From Strigops habroptila (Eukaryota; Chordata; Aves; Psittaciformes; Psittacidae): a stretch of DNA of 64,000 bases. The translations under genes and the position numbers were made by a program. The notes under the pieces were generated by a model. That model was given only the letters and a program-made list of their open reading frames with translations. It ran no database searches and had not been told where the DNA came from. Below, one piece after another: positions 58,974-64,000 of this stretch. Position 1 is the first letter of the stretch, and every line of letters begins with the position of its first letter. Location: assembly GCF_004027225.2 (NCBI RefSeq), contig NW_022651110.1:62001-126000 (forward strand), given 5' to 3'.

Positions 58974-61900
58974 GGTTGGGGATGTATCACCCTAAACCCA
59001 GCTTAAAACCTATGGGGAGCCCTGGATTGTGGCTGGACAAAGCTCACCTTTGTGATGGTCTTGCTTGATCCCTTCTTAATCTTCTGCCTTTAGCTACAGA
59101 TGATACTCCCAGCATGGCAGAAGATGGGGCTGGTTTACTTGGATCCACAGGGAGGTGATTCCTCGAACAGGGCTTTGGAGCCTGTTATCCCTGCTCTGAA
59201 AGCTCAGGCTCCTCCTAAGCGCATCTCCTCATGGGATTGGGGATGAGATGCTCCATGGGTTGGGTTTAAGCTGCGTGTGGTCTGTGTTCCTGAGATGGGG
59301 AATAAAGAGAACTCAGCTGGTGCCTTGGGTTGAAACCAGCCTTAAGTGTGGGGCTTCAGCCCTGGTTTTGCAGCAGCAGAGCTTGGGGGGGCCCAGGATG
59401 TAAGAGCAAAGCAGGGAAAGGGCTTTGCTCCCCCTATTGCAAAAGCAGAGGGGCAAAGAGCAGGTCCCCATCTTGCTCCTGTGTGCAGAACAGGGGGCTT
59501 GGCTCCTCTTCCCCCCCCATCCATCATCCCAAGGACCAGGTATGGGTGCGGAGCTGAGCTCAGGCTGAGTCAGACACAGACGCTTCCTGCCACTGATGCT
59601 GCAAAACGCCTCTTCAGCACCGAAGGCTTCCCTGTGAAGTGCATCGTCACCCTGGGCAGGGATTTCAGGCACGTTTCGCCTTCTAATGCTCATAAATAAG
59701 CCCTAAAATGAGCTGCCACAAGAACAGGAGTTGGGGCTTTGATGTGCTTGTATGAGAGAAGTCCCCCCCCCGCACAGGGATGCTGCAGTGTCTCCCCCCT
59801 GCGTGGCTGCACCCCCGAAATTGCAGCAGGAGCCTTTCTTTGAGGGCTTCAGGCTGAGTTTGGGCACCAAAGAGGTGGGTTTGGGGGTAAGGGTGAGCTT
59901 TGGTGATGGGGAGCCTGGTTTTGCATCTCAGGGTGCTCCTGGTGCCTGGAAACCCAGGCAGGAGCATGGGGATGTCTCTGCCCATGGAGGGGGGAATGCT
60001 GCATCCCCTTCACCCTGGTTCCATCACCCCCAGCCTTTATCCTTGCCTGTTATCCCCACTCCTGGAGCTTCCCAGGCCGACGTCCGGAGGCAGCTCCTTG
60101 CACAGGCACCTTGCTGCTAGGATTCTTCCTTCCTGCTTGGATTCTTGCTCCTTCTTATGGCTAAACAAACACGGATTTAAGCCGTCAGCCTGTGGCTGAT
60201 GCTCCCACCTCAACCCAGCTGAGCAGGGAAAGGGCTGGCATTCCTCATGCTGTTTGCGCACGCACAGTCCTGTTCCCTCTTGGCATCCTCTGATTAAAAC
60301 TGGGAGCTCTTTGGGATGAGGACTCTCTGTTCTATGTGTTTACATGTTATTTATTAGGGGCCCTGCAGCCCATAGGGAGCAGTTCAACCCCTTCCCATCC
60401 TGAATTCCCTTTCAGTATCTCTTATTTTCCCCCGAGCATCCCTTGGAGAGCTGAAAACTGCCTGGAAGCCCTCAGGTTATAAGGGAAATGGGGAAACAAC
60501 GTGCAGTAGAGGGATGGGACTGCCTCCATCCATCCTCTCCTGTCCCAGGCTTGCGACACAGCAGGATAGATGAGGCTGGGGTTTGCTGGATGAAAGCCAG
60601 GGAATTGCTTTGCAGGAAGCTGCTGCAGCCCAAAGGAGGGGTTGGACGCAAAGGGTATCCTGGTCTGGCTCACAGGGTACCCCTGAAGCTCTCAGAACAT
60701 CACCCCACAGTATCTGGAGAGGAAGGATGGGGGGGACTTGCCCTGCCCCAAGACTCAGTTACCGGTTGAAGTGATGCTGAAGGCTCCAAGATGCGGCACT
60801 GATGGGGTCAGAGCAGGGGGATGCAGCACAAGAAAGCCCCGATCTCCAGTGACAAAGAGCTTTTCTCCCCATCCAATCCCCTTTCCTGCCCTGTTCCCTC
60901 TTTCCCTCGTGATGGGGAGGGAGGGAAAGCCCCCCAAAGCTGTTTCCTTTCAGATGTCTCCATGAAGATGAATCCTGCAGGGAAGGCTGCCATTGAGATG
61001 GATCATAGAGCCATGGAATGGGTTGGGTTGAAGCATGAGCCCAGCCTTGATGTTCTCTCCTCTTTAGAGCCAGTTTTCCACCTTTATTTGTCCTAGGATC
61101 CCCCCAAAGCTGTTTAATTTCAGAGGCAGATCCAGGCTGACCCACCAGCAGTGATTTCCTGCCTGCATTCCTCCTCATTGCCTTATACTGACAGTGAATT
61201 CACTTCCAGTCACATCTCACACTATTTATAACCCACAAAAGGGAATATTTGATACCAGAGCAGGAACTTGGACCATGCTGATCTGCCCAAGCCTGCACCA
61301 GGACCAGGTCACCAGAGCATCCCCTGCACCAGCATCAGGCCACCAGAGCATCCCCTGCACCAGCGGGTCTGTGGTACCCAGAGCATCTCCCCAAGTGAGC
61401 ATCATGCTGGAATCAGATTTGGCTTTACACTGTGAGGGTCCTGGAGCAATCCCACATATCCCCAGGACTCCAATCTGCAAGTGCCCCCCAGCAGCATTGG
61501 AAAAGCAGGATTTTGTTTGGGCTGGTGCTTGTTCCTGGGTCAGCCAGTAAGGAACAGCTTGGGAATGACTCACCTTCCCTAGCAGGCAATTAGCAGCAGC
61601 TTTGCAGCTCAAGAGCTGTCCTGCCTCTCAGCAGGCTGAGGTGAGAGCCAGATTCAAAGAGATGATGGAAATAAACCACCAGCGCAGGACAGATTTAAAT
61701 CACAGCTTCAATATCCCAATGGGAAGTGCTGGGATGAGCCAAGCCTGGAGCCAGCAGGACCGACAACGCCCCCAGCATCATCCAGGGAGGATAAGGGTGG
61801 CCAAGAGCAGATGAGAGACCCAGGGGAAGCATCGCAGTGCCTGCGCCAAGCTCCACTGATGGTGTCCAAGAGCATCCGTTCATGGAGTTATGGATTGAGA

Positions 61901-62056
61901 CCTTCCAGGAATCCAGTGTTGTCATTTCCATATGGTTTATTAAGGATTAATGGGTTTAGGTGGGATTTGGAGGGGGGCGGGGAGACACCATCTCAACTCA
62001 TGGGGTTATTTCATGCTGAGAACTGGGGGACAAAGCCCCGGCACAGGAGGGCTCTA
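58974..62056. other. MAP1LC3C 3' UTR and intergenic sequence, no gene seen
   Basis: The 3' UTR runs to about 59325. The remainder is unique sequence without a recognised gene. A tiny CR1-like piece (CATAGAGCCATGGAATGGG) lies at about 61005-61030, and a short CACCAG repeat lies at about 61290-61365. Confidence 0.5.
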
Positions 62057-62057
62057 A

Positions 62058-64000
62058 ATCATAGAATCATAGAATCATAGAATCGTAAGGGTTGGAAAGG
62101 ACCTTAAGATCATCTAGTTCCAACCCCCCTGCCATGGGCAGGGACACCTTGCCCTAAACCATGTGGCTCAAGGCTCTGTCCAACCTGGCCTTGAACACCG
62201 CCAGGGATGGAGCATCCACAACCTCCCTGGGCAACCCATTCCAGTGCTTCACCACCCTCACTGTAAAGAACTTCTTCCTTATATCTAATCTAAACTTCCT
62301 CTGTTTAAGTTTGAACCCATTACCCCTTGTCCTACCACTACAGTCCCTAAGGAAGAGTCCCTCCCCAGCATCCTTGTAGACCCCCTTCAGATACTGGAAG
62401 GCTGCTATGAGGTCACCACGCAGCCTTCTCTTCTCCAGGCTGAACAGCCCCAACTTTCTCAGCCTGTCTTCATATGGGAGGTGCTCCAGCCCTCTTATCA
62501 TCCTCATGGCCCTCCTCTGGACTCGCTCCAACAGCTCCATGTCCTTTTTATGTTGAGGACACCAGAACTGTACGCAGTACTCCAAGTGGGGTCTCACAAG
62601 AGCAGAGTAGAGGGGCAGGATCACCTCCTTCGACCTGCTGGCCACGCTTCTTTTGATGCAGCCCAGGATACGGTTGGCTTTCTGGGCTGCAAGCGCACAC
62701 TGCCGGCTCATGTTAAGCTTCTCGTCAACCAACACCCCCAAGTCCTTTTCTGCAGGGCTGCTCTGAATCTCTTCTCTGCCCAGCCTGTAGCAGTGCCTGG
62801 GGTTGCCCCGACCCAGATGTAGGACCTTGCACTTGCCTTGGTTAAACTTCATAAGGTTGGCATCGGCCCACCTCACAAGCGTGTCAAGGTCCCTCTGGAT
62901 GGCATCCCTTCCCTCCAGCGTATCAACCGAACCACACAGCTTGGTGTCATCGGCAAACTTGCTGAGGGCGCACTCAATCCCACTGTCCATGTCACCGACA
63001 AAGATGTTGAACAGGACCGGTCCCAACACCGATCCCTGAGGGACACCACTCGTTACAGGTTTCCAACTGGACATCGAGCCATTTACCACAACTCTTTGCG
63101 TGCGGCCATCGAGCCAGTTTTTTATCCACCGAGTGGTCCATCTATCAAATTGATGTCTCTCCAATTTAGAGACAAGGATGTCATGTGGGACAGTGTCGAA
63201 TGCTTTGCACAAGTCCAGGTAGATGACATCAACTGCTCTGCCGCTGTCCATCAGTTCCGTGGCTCCATCATAGAAGGCCACCAAATTGGTCAGGCAGGAT
63301 TTCCCCTTAGTGAAGCCATGTTGGCTGTCACCAACCACCTCGTTGTTTTTCATGTGCCTTAGCATGTTTTCCAGGAGAAACTGTTCCAAGATTTTGCCAG
63401 GCACAGAGGTGAGGCTGACTGGTCTGTAGTTCCCCGGGTCTTCCACCTTCCCCTTCTTGAAAATGGGGGTTATATTACCCTTCTTCCAGTCATCGGGAAC
63501 TTCACCTGACTGCCAGGATTTTTCGAATATGATGGACAGTGGCTTAGCAACTTCATTCGCCAGCTCCTTCAGGACCCGTGGATGGATTTCATCAGGTCCC
63601 ATGGACTTGTGCACGTTCAGGTTCTCAAGATGGTCTCGAACCTGATCCTCTCCTACAGTGGGCCTAAGGTCTTCGTTCTCACAGTCCCTGCATTTGCTTT
63701 CCAAGACTTGGGTTGTGTGGTCAGAGCATTTGCTGGTGAAGACTGAGGCAAAGAAGTCATTAAGAACCTCAGCCTTCTCCAAATCCATGGTAGCCAGTTC
63801 TCCTGATAGCTTCTGGAGAGGGCCTACATTGTCCCTAGCCTGTCTTTTATTTGCTACGTATCTATAGAATCCTTTCCTGTTATCTTTTACATCCCTTGCC
63901 AAACTTAATTCTAGCTGGGCCTTAGCTTTCCTAACCTGGTCCCTAGCTTCTCGGGCAATGTTCCTGTATTCTTCCCAGGCCGCCTGTCCTCGCTTCCACC
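62058..64000 (-). mobile_element. CR1 LINE with open reverse transcriptase frame (continues past window)
   Basis: The 3' end carries the CR1 tail as three to four ATTCTATG octamers (about 62058-62084 in reverse complement). One frame is open from the window edge (about 63998) down to a stop at 62154, at least 614 codons. It covers the reverse transcriptase and C-terminal part of CR1 ORF2. Recognisable phrases are [56 protein letters not shown], and the catalytic FADDTKL near 62939-62957. The endonuclease part lies beyond the window. No frameshift is visible, in contrast to the decayed copy at 8398-9538, so the insertion is young among the CR1s here. Whether the missing 5' part is present cannot be seen. 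Confidence 0.95.

Overview
This is a GC-rich, gene-dense stretch of a bird genome, probably from a microchromosome. The evidence is the many CR1 LINE copies ending in the avian (ATTCTATG)n tail, the short introns packed with private minisatellites, and vertebrate genes in a recognisable order. The species cannot be named from the sequence. The gene order and strands are DNMT1(+), EIF3G(+), PPAN(-), RDH8(-), COL5A3(+), OLFM2(+). This matches human 19p13.2 in mirror image, but P2RY11, ANGPTL6 and SHFL are not seen in the gaps where the human map has them. A MAP1LC3C-type Atg8 gene(+) follows OLFM2.

Layout: 23-8014 holds the 3' half of DNMT1 (BAH domains and the whole methyltransferase domain, 18 exons). 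8398-9538 is a 5'-truncated CR1 that ends about 120 bp before the EIF3G start codon. 9658-12868 is EIF3G (11 exons). 13502-19016 is PPAN on the minus strand (12 exons), with two box C/D snoRNAs of the SNORD105 family in its introns. 19649-22718 is RDH8 on the minus strand (6 exons). 23739-41262 is COL5A3 (67 exons). 42502-52842 is OLFM2 with two alternative first exons. 57920-58973 is MAP1LC3C (4 exons). 62058-64000 is a CR1 on the minus strand whose reverse transcriptase frame is open to the window edge.

The genes are functionally unrelated: maintenance DNA methylation, translation initiation, ribosome biogenesis, all-trans-retinal reduction, fibrillar collagen, a secreted olfactomedin protein and autophagy. 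The one internal functional link is PPAN, a ribosome-assembly factor that hosts two snoRNAs predicted to guide methylation of 18S rRNA, so one transcript supplies two arms of ribosome production.

Most of what the genes do not explain is tandem repeat. Almost every larger intron has its own array. Several arrays are arranged as inverted pairs around exons (DNMT1, PPAN), one COL5A3 intron can form a 40-bp hairpin, and several arrays are long pyrimidine tracts on the sense strand that abut acceptor sites. All exon boundaries were placed by eye from GT/AG sites, phase and remembered family sequence. Every reading frame closes except COL5A3 exon 63, which carries one base too many.
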